Of a stretch of 64,000 bases of DNA, positions 54,288 to 64,000 are shown in pieces; positions within the stretch are counted from its first letter, which is position 1, and each line of letters begins with the position of its first letter. The notes under the pieces were generated by a model, which saw nothing but the letters and a program-made list of their open reading frames with translations, was not told the DNA's origin and searched no databases. The translations under genes and the position numbers were made by a program. Origin of the DNA: Beverwykella pulmonaria (Eukaryota; Ascomycota; Dothideomycetes; Pleosporales; Melanommataceae); the NCBI GenBank assembly GCA_001599595.1, contig BCHH01000003.1, positions 3,329,151-3,393,150 of the forward strand, read 5' to 3'.

Positions 54288-56519
54288 ACCTAACGCAAGC
54301 AAAACCGGCCTGGTGGCAGCCAATGCATAGTAGCCATCAACTTGAGCATATATCTTTTGGCGCGCCCGTAATCCATACATGTATCGAGTGGCGGCTTGAG
54401 TCTCAGCAAGTATATCTACAGGGCTAGACGTGTCTTCAGCCAACCTGCGCCAATTTCTGGTTCCCAGCACGAGCCTCTACCCATCCATTTATGCACTAAC
54501 ACTATGAAGCCGACTTTAAATACGGCCCGTGTTTCCTCAAGCAACGTGTGAAGTAGCCAAACGACAAATATGTCTACATCCTTTCCTCCAACCACACAGA
54601 GCTTTCCGGGCTTTCGATTGCCGGGGAAGACTGCTCGCTTGCATATTGGCTGGGTATTGTCTGCCCAAATGCGGGCGGGGCAATTCGCGGTTGTCGTGGA
54701 CGGGCTGGAAATGAGGAAACCCATCCGGTTGCTCTTGGAAGAAAGAGTTGCCGTATGCCTTCATTCCTGCGCAAACTCTTCGTGGCCCCTTCTTCCCTCT
54801 TACTATGGGCTACGCCATGTCCAGAGATACTCAAATTCCGTTTGTTAATCTGGACTTGTCTTTTGAATGCAATTACTAAATAAATTTACCACTGGAATCT
54901 GGGGATTTGTTGCGCACCTCATCGTGAATAAGAATAAGCGTATGGTGGAGGAAGGGGAAGAGGAGGAAAATCTGATCAAATGTTCAAAGAGCTGTAACAA
55001 AAAAATATTAGACTGATGAGAAGAGACTTGATAATTGGTATCTTCAAGGGTGAGAGTTGTACGAGGCATTTCCTGGTAAATTACGGGATACCGTACACGC
55101 TCATTGATGCTAAGTCTTCCAGGTCATTTAATAGTGCTGCAAGACTCATCAATCATACTCGCAAAAGGTTCAATTGGGCAAAACCTCTATTAGCCACAGC
55201 AACAGCCCGAGAGCTCAGGGTGGCAGGGGCCGTAGAAGAAGGAATCAGTACTGTAGAAAAAGACATTAATGAATATAAGAGAAGGATTCGGCTCAGAGTT
55301 GAAGATATACGAAGCCCTTGCACAGTGATGCTTTGAGCAACAACGGTGCGTCTTACACAGTGTCTGATTCTTACATCAACTTCAATTTTACCTTCGAGAA
55401 AAGTAGTTATTATTACTACCCACAATGCCAGCCCAAACAGAGGCCACCTGGTCAGCGGAGCACTTCAGGCTCCTTTGTCGTCATTCACAGAGCTACAAAC
55501 AAGAACAGTCACTTTTCTTCTCTCCTCTCTTTTGCCGCCTACATATTGTCTGAATCGTCTTCTCGGGCTAGGATCATCCCCAAGCAATGCCTCATCCCTC
55601 CCTCAATGCCCTGCCTTGGACCCGCCTACCTCGAGACGCTCTCCATCCAGCCGCTTTGCCTCTCCACAGATTGCTGCGACATGCGACAACGTTCACCAGT
55701 TGGGAGTTCCTCCAAAGGAAGTTCCTCTAACGAGAGTGATCATACTGGGTCTGATGCAGACAATATTGTAGAGTCAGATGCAGATCCTAGCATATTTCTG
55801 CTTCCTGTTTTCGGCCCCGCTTAGTGTTTATTTTCTAGTTGCATAGTCATACAAGACTGCCCTTGGACGCCGCTTGAGGCGCTATCCATGGTGGGAAAAG
55901 GCGAAAAATCGGCCATATCAAAAGTAAGAGGGCGAGATTTTACTGGTGTAAAAAAGCAACAAAACTCTCTTGAAGATAATCTAATTTCGTGCAGCATTCG
56001 TAAGAATTCCTGCAATGACGATGAGGTTGTTTGTGGATGAGAGGATGTCGTCCGGATGCAACACTTTCATTGTGAGTGCTTGGCGGCCCGATCGAGTATA
56101 TAACTCTTCAGATGCGTCCTTTTGTGTCCCAGCACGGCCCCACGCTGCCTCTTTGTCCCTTCTATCCCCTTATCACCATCAGGACGAATAGACAAAGCCA
56201 GTCGGGTATTGACACAAGGTGTTTCTCCTTGCCATACCTAAATCGTACCGTGCCCTACTGTAGCAAATCACGGCGAAATCTCTTGCTCTATCCTCAGCTA
56301 TCGTGCCTGCGGCCACTGCTATATCAAAAAGAAGGTCTAGAGCTAACAGTACCTTGCCCTGTGGTAAGAGGAAGCCGTCGTTAAACTAGAGTCACCTCGA
56401 GTTAAGAAGTTAATGATAATTTTGCATTGTTTCTATGCGCTTACAAGCTTGGCCTCTGTAGTATTTCGACAAACTACGTGAAGTCTAACTAGTCTGTCAG
56501 CTGTGCATACATGTATTTG
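54288..56519. other. Long intergenic region, no gene called
   Basis: A frame at 55016-55336 (RRDLIIGIFKGESCTRHFLV) looks more protein-like than random, but has no recognised family. Nothing else supported. Confidence 0.35.
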
Positions 56520-56850
56520 AGCACCTCTATTGATACTAGTCACGAAGGATGGTCATCTCTGAAGACCCACTCTTTAACTGCGATGACGTGCTCCGTCAGC
56601 TCTACTGCATTCTGTACCTGTTCATCTGCTTGGCATGCTTGGGCGAGCACGTTCTGTGACGCCAGTTAGGAAGGGTGCTCTTCTACTAGTAACTTCTCTT
56701 GCATTGCGACGACATACTCCATTAGCCGTACTGCCTTTTGCACCTGCCCACCTGCTTGGTATGCTCGCGCGAGCTTGTGCTGTGGCGCCAGACAGTCTAG
56801 CGTCCTTCTGAAAACCCAAGACTTGAAGTTCTGTTGTAACGTGGAGTTAT
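56520..56850 (-). pseudogene. Relic of TPR repeats (kinesin-light-chain/NLR type)
   Basis: Minus-strand text LAPQHKLARAYQAGGQVQKA is followed by VRLMEYVVAMQEKLLVEEHP, a TGA, LASQNVLAQACQADEQVQNA, VELTEHVIAVKEWVFRDDHP and a second TGA. This is two 42-residue TPR units of the kind fused to fungal NB-ARC/NACHT proteins, where the text is HPxRLASQHxLAxAY. Both TGA codons sit exactly at the expected Arg and derive from CGA by one transition. It overlaps the last codons of the terpene synthase gene in another frame, so the synthase ends within this relic. Confidence 0.7.
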
Positions 56851-57872
56851 GAGACTCCATACCTCGTTCCCTGACATCTGGTACTCCAAGCCCTCTAGAT
56901 ACTTGGACAAAGCTGGGCTGGAACAATTGTTTACAGCCTCGTCCACAAGCTCAAAATGCCGCACCTCCCATTCTCGACACATGTCCCACATAACGTGCTT
57001 CGCCGCCTGCTCCCCAATATCACACATCTTCATGATGATAGGTACCGATGAGCAGATCTTACCCAGATCGAAGCCATCTTTGGCAGCAAGAACCTCCTTC
57101 TCGAAGCTGCAGATGTCATTGAGCACGGAGATGTGTCTCACCGCATTTTTCTCGATGGGTTTCACAACCTCTATCTCTTCAGAGGTCATGTATAGACCCA
57201 TGCAGAAGCACATTATCCACGACAACAAGCTATTAGGGTGGGTTAGCTATCATGCTCCACTCCAAGGGCTTTTATATCTTACCCTTTTCCAAGATCTGCA
57301 TCCCGATACTTGAAATAACTCTGTAGGCTCATAGGCTTCATCCGGCTTCCGTCTGCTTGTGCTCTAAGGAAGTCGATAGTATGCTCCAACAGTTGGTCTG
57401 CAAGTGGCTTATCCAATGCTCTCATTCCCTCGAAAAGATCGTACATGATCCACTGAGCTGGTGCCGAGCGGTCAGGAAGACAATCACCACGGGAACATTG
57501 AATAATTCTCTCGTTGTGGATGACGCCATCTTCAATCGACATTCGGTCCAAGAGGTCGTCGATCAGGAATGCGGCGGTAAGCAATCGACAACCCCAGTGA
57601 AGTCTGTCATCCAGAGATAGTGGACAGTACATGCACACCACCCAAGCATAACCTTCATCAACAAAGCGCTGTCGGTGTTTGTCTGTCTTGAAGGGCCAGT
57701 GCTCGAGAAAGAAATTATTCACTTCATTGACAACGTTTTCTGTGAGTGGGTGTTGCCTGGCTCTTAGGATGGTGGGGCGAATATCTTTGGGAAGCTGAGA
57801 GCGCTCAGCTGCTTGGGTTGATGCCATGAGGCGAGTATTGCTGTCTTGGGGTTGGTCTCTAAAAGTGACCAT
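56797..57872 (-). CDS. Class I sesquiterpene-type terpene synthase
   Basis: Exons 57872-57283 and 57229-56797 (53-bp intron, GTAAGA...TAATAG) give 340 residues. An aspartate-rich motif FLIDDLLDRMS (D105, D106, D109) and the NSE triad NDICSFEKE (N234, S238, E242) are both present; these bind the Mg2+-diphosphate. YRDADLGKG followed by LLSWIMCFCMGLY is helix G region text, and EVWSLITPRYN near the end carries the Arg-Tyr pair. The pattern is that of fungal sesquiterpene cyclases such as the longiborneol/presilphiperfolanol type; the product cannot be predicted. MASTQAAERS at 57827 is an alternative start. The last 9 or so residues (TSSLGFSEGR) are read from TPR-derived DNA, so the native C-terminus was probably replaced. 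Confidence 0.85.
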
Positions 57873-58753
57873 GCTGGGTGCGGTTCAGTTGCAGAAAATT
57901 GAGAGACTTGATGATTGCCAATAAAAGAAAGCTGGGGAACTTTAAGCAGCAATTGATTTAGCGTTGCACCTCGTGCTGCTCTAATGTTCCAGTTTAGAAT
58001 TGTGAAAGGTGAGTGAATGGGAGGGCATGAGAAGCCCGCCTTAAATTTAAAGTGCAACTCCGGTCCTCTTGAACTGCAGAGCTTACCGATAAGAGGGTAT
58101 TTATAGTCTCCACACCCAAGCTTCCACACTCCCATCTTGGCTAATAATTGTACCACACCTGAGCAGTTATCGTCTAACAGACAGGGGATTGGTCTTAGCT
58201 GTTTGGTCAGAATTGGGCTTGTACACCACCAAACTAAGTTTAAAAGGCTCTGTAGAATTCAAAGATGATTAAATACCCTGTGGAAATAGCCGCTACAAGA
58301 TTAATACTAAGCCGAAAACTAGAATTGCAACGTTCCATGCGGGGAAGTCAATGGTTTTAAGTGGTTGATCCTGCTTTAAGGCCAACCATCTGTTTAGCGT
58401 TACGATCCTGAGCTGGAGGCCTAAAGCAGAAAGACAGAGGCCCAATATCTACCCTTAGCTAGCTGCAGGAATCATCTTTCCTATGTTGGGGATAGTTCTC
58501 TTACCGTGCCGATAAGAACCTTGGAAACGTTTCACCGGTGCAGATACTTAAGTGCCGTGCATTCATGGGGTTACGGAGGTATCTAATCCTCTTCACTCCC
58601 CCAGTTCTGAGATATATAACTTAGAAGACAAAACACCTGCACTATAATAACATTAGACACCAAAAATTCCAACTGCCGGCCCTACTTGAATCGAATAGCG
58701 CTTAGAACATGCAGGAAGGGCGCATCGACAGAGGGCAACAATCCACTGCATTG
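57873..58753. promoter_or_regulatory. Shared divergent promoter of terpene synthase and P450
   Basis: The 881-bp spacer separates the two start codons of the divergent pair, so the two genes probably share regulation. No coding frame is supported. No regulator gene lies within the window on either side. Palindromic candidate sites were not identified with confidence. Confidence 0.5.
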
Positions 58754-60609
58754 ATGCTAAAAATTCTCGTGGCTGTGGTAATACAAATATCAATGCATTG
58801 CGATAGACTCTTTGCTGATATTTGAGGCAGTTCTTCTCATACTTCATTAGCCAGATCATCTACAATCTGTATTTCCATCCTCTTGCTAAATATCCCGGCC
58901 CCTTATGGGCAAGAGCTTCATTGGTAAATTCGCTCAATGGAGCTTTCTTGATACAAAATAACTAATGCGCAAATTTTAGGCATGGCGCTTTTATTATTCC
59001 ATGGGCGGTCGCTTCCATCGCAACATTGAGGATTGCCACAAGCGCTACGGTAAGCTTTCACGTGCACGCTCAGGATGCAATGACTCAACCGCTAATCACT
59101 CGTCAAGGTGATGTATTTCGTGTAAGCCCTAACGAACTCTCTTTCGCTACTGTGGGCGGCTGGAAAGCTATCTACACTCCCCACCAAGGGAGCATCGCCA
59201 AGATACCCAAAAATGAGTTTTACGATATCTTCGGCGCAGGTTTCAAAGTTGCTGCTGTGGGAGCCGAAAGAGATCCTTACCTAGCTGCGCAGAAAAGAGG
59301 TCTGTTCTCTGCGGCGCTTTCGTCGAGAGGCCTGGTCCAGCAGCAACTGGTGATCCAGAGGTGCATTGACCAATGGGTCGTGAAACTGGGAAAGCTAGGG
59401 AATACTGAGAAGGGTATTGATATGTGTCCCTGGTTTCTTTACCTCAGTTTTGATTTGCTTGGGGAAATGGCTTTTGGACAGTCGTTCGGGTGCGTCGAGA
59501 GAGGCAAGTGATTATTCAACTTGAACGAGCACATAGACTGACATGCGGTAGAGGCATCACATGAATGGCTTGATCTTATGCTTGGTCACATGTTGGCCAT
59601 TACACTTATGGACAATTTCCGGCGCTTCCCTCTGTGCATTCCTGCGAAATTGACTGTGGGGATCCGTGACAAACTAACCCAATACAGTAAGGTCAAAACT
59701 TCTGCGTAAGTATACAAATCTATGTGCTCCCTCGTCTAATGAGCTAAGATTATTGCAGTCGACTCCAGAAAACAGGAGAAGAACGAGACTTCCTTACCAA
59801 CGTTGTGGAAAAAGTTCGAAAAGACGAGATTTCTCAAGAAGAGATGGCAGCACACTGTTCGAACATGGCGTAAGAAAAAATATTTCCCTCTGGTTCCCTA
59901 TCGCTAAGATTTCAATAGAATGGCTGGGGGGGAAACAAGCGGAACTGCTATGGCCGCGACCACATACTATCTTCTCAAATCTCCGGAAGTGCATTGCAAG
60001 CTGAAACAAGAGCTCCGTACAACTTACAAGACTCTTGATGAAATTGACTCCGCATCCGCCATGCGGCTGCCATGGCTTATGGGTATACTCAAGGAAGGAT
60101 TGCGGATATTTCCAGTAGCACCGCAGGGCACGCCGCGTAAATCTCCGGGCGTGATGGTTGAGGGCCACTACGTTCCGAAGGGGGTACGTTGATGTGAAAA
60201 TGAGAGAATCAACAATTACATAGCTAAGGATATGTCCAGACCGAATTTTACGTTTCACCATGGACTGTCACACACGACGAGCGTTACTGGAACGAGCCAT
60301 ATACCTTTAAGCCGCAGCGTTGGTTTGATCCAGACTCCAAAGACACCAAGGAAGCCAGTCAACCCTTCTCAATTGGGCCACGAGTCTGCCCTGGGAAGCT
60401 GTAAGTTTCTACGATCACTCTTGTTCAGTAATTGGCTTACCTGTAGCAGTTTTGCATATACGCAAATGTCGATACAACTTGCGAAAATGGTGTATTTGTA
60501 TGATATGGAGCTTGTGGACCAAGATCTTGAATGGGAGCCATCGTGTAGAATGCACTTTCTATGGTGGAAGCCAGCATTGCATGTGAGGATGCGACCACGC
60601 AAGGTCTAA
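58754..60609 (+). CDS. Cytochrome P450 monooxygenase, nine exons, paired with terpene synthase
   Basis: Exons 58754-58777, 58831-58923, 58980-59049, 59108-59503, 59552-59705, 59759-59869, 59919-60183, 60240-60400 and 60447-60609 join in frame to 478 residues. The short first exon and start of the second form the membrane anchor (MLKILVAVFFSYFISQIIYN) before the LYFHPLAKYPGP hinge. MAGGETSGTAM is the I-helix oxygen-binding motif, KEGLR the K-helix ExxR, FKPQRWFD the PERF motif, and FSIGPRVCPGK the heme loop with its Cys ligand. The intron after 59503 has a GC donor (GGCAAGT). It would hydroxylate the terpene at the ER. The CYP family cannot be fixed by eye, though it resembles isotrichodermin C-15 hydroxylase-like enzymes. 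Confidence 0.85.
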
Positions 60610-61810
60610 GGTTACATGCTGGATGATCTCAAAGCATTCCGGCTGTCGGTGAGTGTTGGAAGAAAGTCAAGGTTGTATTTTCTATGTGTGTGAGAAGATT
60701 TTATATACAGTGAGGGCAGGGCAGGGCATTCAACCTTGGCACGTGAGCAAGGTATTCTAGCACCTTCCAACACCTGCTTTAAGGGCTTAGCAGCGCGAGA
60801 AATTCCTACATTGTGGTTTTTGAAAGGGTATATTACAAATTACTGGATTGGGGAGGAAAAGGAAACTGCATTTGTTAGAAGTTGACCCCTGACTCCTTTT
60901 TCTTCCGCCAATCCTTTTCCGATTGCAGTCTTATAGCCTTCTTGCACTACTTTACCGCCTCCTTGCCATTACCTAAGTACTCTAATCTCTCTATGATAGA
61001 AATAGCTTTTATTCCTTTTATTTCATCATATAAATGCCTATACATAGTCTTAAATCGAAGTCCATTTCTCGACGATACATCACATCTGTTTGTACAAGAT
61101 ACTTCTGGCCTGTAAACAATTTCTTGCCATCGTACTATAGCGTGTTGTAGAAGGTTATTGTAGTTCCGAGAACGGTCTGGACTTTGAAGAGCACCTTAGG
61201 ACGAAAGTTAGCGATAGGTAATGTTTGGGGTTGAGAGAATAGGTTTGATTGAAGCGCCTATCCTGCTGCAGGAGAGTGAGGACTACCCAGAGCACGAGTA
61301 ACGCCGCCAAATTCCTCGGGGGTGGTATGAAGGTAGATATTAACCGTCATGAAGGACTAGTTTTTTTTAGATCGTGTTCTATCTGATGTATATAATGTAC
61401 AACTGATATATATATGATAGCGGACATGGTTAGTCAGTGGCATATACACGTGACTGGTAGTGTTGTCCTAGCCTTACAGCTTCTTTGGTGCAGTGCTTGC
61501 CCACCTTATTGTTCGACACGCTAGCAGGATCCACTATTCCTAGCCTTATCCTTTTGTTCTTCTAGGTGTATTGAATGCCCTACTTGTAGCGGTGTAGAGA
61601 GATTAAGCCAGTTTATCAAAGAGCCTTGTCCTGTTTAAATAATAGTCCTTTTACTTATCTTATAGTAGCCTATATTCTACATTTCAACCTGTGTAGTAAG
61701 GATAGTAATAATAAGGGCAGTGGCAGCAGCAAAAACCATGTTGAAAGTTTACAGATGAGGAGAGGGATAATACTACGGCAAACAACAAGCGTATCCGATA
61801 GTGGTATCTA
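60610..61810. other. AT-rich intergenic region
   Basis: No supported gene. TATATATATGATAG near 61409 and other low-complexity stretches precede the Tc1 element. Confidence 0.4.
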
Positions 61811-61837
61811 CAGTCGGACCGCAAAAGTATTTGTGCA
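61811..61837 (+). repeat. Left TIR of the Tc1/mariner element
   Basis: CAGTCGGAC then CGCAAAAGTATTTGTGCA; matches the reverse complement of 63347-63373 in 22 or more of 27 bases. Confidence 0.85.
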
Positions 61838-61970
61838 TCCGAAAATCGCCGAAAATCGATCAAATTTATTGAGTATCGCAATTGAATATAATGTGCTATA
61901 CATATCTAATTTATATACAGTTTCTTGGTGTTTTAGATGCTTGTAGGAACCCTTGAGCTTAGTATTTGGT

Positions 61971-63280
61971 TTAGTAGCCCTTAGCCTTCCGCACGGCCGC
62001 CAAACGCCTAGGCATGGACCATATAAGGTTGCGGATTAGTGAATTAGGTATCTTCCTCCAGGCCTCCCTTAAAGCTGCATGCAGAGCATCCCATGCCTCC
62101 TGTAAGTCGCCCATACTGTTAAGCTTAGGGTAGAGTTTGTGTACAAGCTTTTTCAGCGCCTACTAAAGGTGCTCAATTAGGTTAAGGTTGGGGGAGTAGG
62201 GGGGCCATTCAAGCGTCCAGTGTAATGAGGTAGGCGCCCCGCCTACTAAGCCAATACTATGTGACTTCCCCACCTGAACCAAAAGGTACGCACAAGAATA
62301 CTTAAGCTAAGTATTTCTTGTATAGTATAATATATATAGTGTTGGGGCTAAGTGTCTGCGCCTTAGCTGCCATAAGCGAGTAGCCACGTGTCCCTTTTCC
62401 TACCACGTGCTAGTCGTTACATCCAGATCCCATGCGTCTCAAGGAAGTTAATTACCCTTTTAGACGTGTGTATAGGTGCGTTGTCCTGCATAAAGATGTG
62501 GCCAGGCTAGTAATAAGGCAGTAAACCTTTTTTAAGTGTCTTAATATATAACTAGCCAGAGTAGCCCTTATTAGGAGCGTTGGGGTCCCTCTGCATAATG
62601 ACTAATTCACTCCTCCCTACTCTCCTATTTAGAGATACCTATATACACCCCTATACTATCTGCTGTATATTCTTCCCTGTAGCCTTCTTAGTAATTATCT
62701 TAGGGTTATATTTCTTATACAGATACCTAAAGGCCCACTCTGCCTGCTTGCTAGAACCTTGTTTAATAGAGCACTTATCTAAGAACTTAACAACCCTCCT
62801 GCGCCAGTTGAAATTGCGATACTCTCTGTTAAACTTAAGGCGTAGAATTGCACTAGCACAATTAATCTTAGGCCTGTTTGTGCATTAGTAGTTGGTAAGG
62901 CGTTGTTTCTTAAGCGCACGGTATATAGTGTCCTTAGAAGGTGGGTGGTGACAAGAAAGGAGGCCAGCCTCTTCTATAAGCTTTCTATACTCTATCTTTG
63001 GATATTTTTGTACTAAATAAACAAGCGCGCGAGTCTCCTGACAATTAATTATAGCTGGCTAGCCAGCTATAGGTAATGACTGTAGAGTTGCGTGGGTTTT
63101 CCACCTCTTAATTGTGTTGGCGATCGTGTTGCGGTGGCACCCATATTCGTCCGCCAGTACTGACTGCTTTACCCCCTCCTCCCATTTTGATATAATAGAA
63201 CTGCGCGCCTTAGGTGAAAGCTCTTCCTTTTGCGCGCGATTTCCGCTAATTTCTGTCCNAAAAGAGCGTTTTTTGGCCAT
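61971..63280 (-). pseudogene. Tc1-like transposase, RIP-type decayed and interrupted by a 201-bp insertion
   Basis: From ATG 63280 (MAKKRSF, with one ambiguous base at 63259) the frame reads KARSSIISKWEEGVKQSVLA and GCHRNTIANTIKRW, the helix-turn-helix of fungal Tc1 elements. Then come a TAG at the Trp/Gln position, CHHPPSKDTIYRALKKQRLT, MQDNAPIHTSKRVINFLETH (the second catalytic Asp), the insertion, and TLEWPPYSPNLNLIEHL with the catalytic Glu, to KKLVHKLYPKLNSM and a final TAA at 61971. At least six stops are TAG or TGA. With the insertion removed and stops ignored, the frame runs essentially end to end, so decay was mainly by point mutation. Confidence 0.8.
62221..62421. mobile_element. 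201-bp solo-LTR-like insertion in the Tc1 transposase
   Basis: The sequence starts TGTAATGAGG and ends GTCGTTACA (5'-TG...CA-3'), and TCCAG stands directly on both sides (62216-62220 and 62422-62426). Deleting it with one TCCAG rejoins the transposase reading ETHGIW-TLEWPPYSP without a lost codon. TATAGTATAATATATATAG inside could be the LTR promoter, and AATACTTA/TAAGTATT forms a small hairpin near 62300. TG/CA ends with a 5-bp duplication fit an LTR retrotransposon reduced to one LTR. A MITE with short TIRs is the alternative. Confidence 0.75.
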
Positions 63281-63346
63281 TTCGTGTGTGGTTGAAAGTA
63301 ACGTGTTGGATTGTCGCGACGCGTTTTGGTGTGGTAAGCGAGGACG

Positions 63347-63373
63347 TGCACAAATACTTTTGCGCTAGTACTG
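63347..63373 (-). repeat. Right TIR of the Tc1/mariner element
   Basis: Reverse complement reads CAGTACTAG then CGCAAAAGTATTTGTGCA; followed by TA and two bases later by the scaffold gap. Confidence 0.85.
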
Positions 63374-63377
63374 TATA

Positions 63378-63577
63378 NNNNNNNNNNNNNNNNNNNNNNN
63401 NNNNNNNNNNNNNNNNNNNNNNNNNNNNNNNNNNNNNNNNNNNNNNNNNNNNNNNNNNNNNNNNNNNNNNNNNNNNNNNNNNNNNNNNNNNNNNNNNNNN
63501 NNNNNNNNNNNNNNNNNNNNNNNNNNNNNNNNNNNNNNNNNNNNNNNNNNNNNNNNNNNNNNNNNNNNNNNNNNNNN
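63378..63577. other. Assembly gap of 200 N
   Basis: Exactly 200 N, a conventional size for a gap of unknown length. It directly abuts the Tc1 element, as expected where repeats break assembly. A single N at 63259 lies inside the transposase. Confidence 0.95.
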
Positions 63578-64000
63578 TGCGTTGTTTTTTGCATTTATTT
63601 TGATTCTTTGCTTTTCCGTATATAGTCCGAAGCCGGGTGGCCAGCTCCCACTCAGAGTACTACGTACTACGTACTCTCCAATATCTGTAGGCCCCTGAGT
63701 ACCCTCGGAGGGTATCTCATCGCTCGCACGTGACTGGGCCATGAGAGTTCTCACACGAGACTCAACTACGGGAGCTGCCCCTGAGCTTACGCCCCCAAAT
63801 CAAGCGTTACAAACAAGATAAACACCTACTTCCCTGATGATGATGCGTGAGAGATAGACAGGTCATAAATCGTGAAATTCTGGGCAGCTTACTAATCCTT
63901 CTAATGAGACTGGCCCTAAATTATGGCTTCATGGTCGCCTGATGGCGCCAGGCAAGGCTTTCGGACCAGGTGATATATAGCCTCAAGCCCAGCCTTTCCA
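63578..64000. other. Window end, no gene seen
   Basis: Contains GTACTAC repeated about 2.7 times at 63657-63675 and inverted CAGCTCCC/GGGAGCTG arms at about 63642 and 63769. No coding frame supported. Confidence 0.45.

Larger units (their letters stand above)
61811..63373 (-). mobile_element. Decayed Tc1/mariner element
   Basis: Inverted 27-bp ends at 61811-61837 and 63347-63373 both start CAGT and share CGCAAAAGTATTTGTGCA, with a variable five-base block between; each is flanked by TA (61809-61810 and 63374-63375). The element is 1563 bp, of which 201 bp is a later insertion, leaving 1362 bp, a normal Tc1 size. The transposase inside is on the minus strand and full of stops. Confidence 0.88.

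Overview
The window is nuclear DNA of a filamentous ascomycete, most likely a Dothideomycete of the Pleosporales type. The evidence is short GT-AG introns of about 48-180 bp with CTRAC-like branch sites, single genes on both strands without operons, fungal lineage families (DUF1996, DUF3632, HET, DUF7907-like secreted proteins, an AP1-like aspartic protease), and DNA transposon relics whose stop codons are nearly all explicable by C-to-T change, as expected where repeat-induced point mutation (RIP) operates. The species cannot be named from the sequence. A 200-N scaffold gap lies at 63378-63577.

Layout. 1-6400 is a transposon graveyard: a truncated Tc1-like relic, a truncated pogo/Fot1-like relic, then a nearly complete 3.8-kb Tc1/IS630-type element (882-4671) with 73-bp perfect terminal inverted repeats, an intact DD34E transposase and a convergent second gene carrying three in-frame stops. 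An orphan gene and another pogo fragment follow. 6550-15430 holds a DUF3632 gene, a secreted RNase-T1-like protein with a lysine-rich repetitive tail, a decayed copy of mitochondrial succinyl-CoA ligase alpha, a mitochondrial FAS-II type dehydratase and a secreted DUF1996 protein. 17321-29711 carries a long Ser/Thr kinase, a nine-exon sugar transporter divergent from it, an MDR oxidoreductase and an A1 aspartic protease.

30500-49000 is accessory-like: two cytochrome P450 relics facing away from each other, a small secreted protein, a decayed integral membrane protein, an alpha/beta hydrolase, a GST, a lipocalin-like protein, a decayed small secreted protein, a large secreted glycosidase, a HET relic and another decayed membrane protein. 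49086-53027 is conserved: the ribosome-assembly WD40 protein SQT1 and a peroxisomal 4-coumarate-CoA-ligase-like enzyme. 56797-60609 is a compact specialised-metabolism pair, a class I sesquiterpene-type synthase and a cytochrome P450 transcribed divergently from an 881-bp shared promoter. The TPS gene ends inside a relic of a TPR-repeat (NLR-like) gene. 61811-63373 is a decayed Tc1/mariner element carrying a 201-bp solo-LTR-like insertion with 5-bp target duplication.

How the genes work together: the terpene synthase and P450 are the one clear pathway unit (cyclise farnesyl diphosphate, then oxidise). The RNase-like protein, DUF1996 protein, DUF7907-like protein and glycosidase are independent secreted products. 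Exon structures given here were built by eye from splice signals and checked for reading-frame continuity; they have no transcript support.
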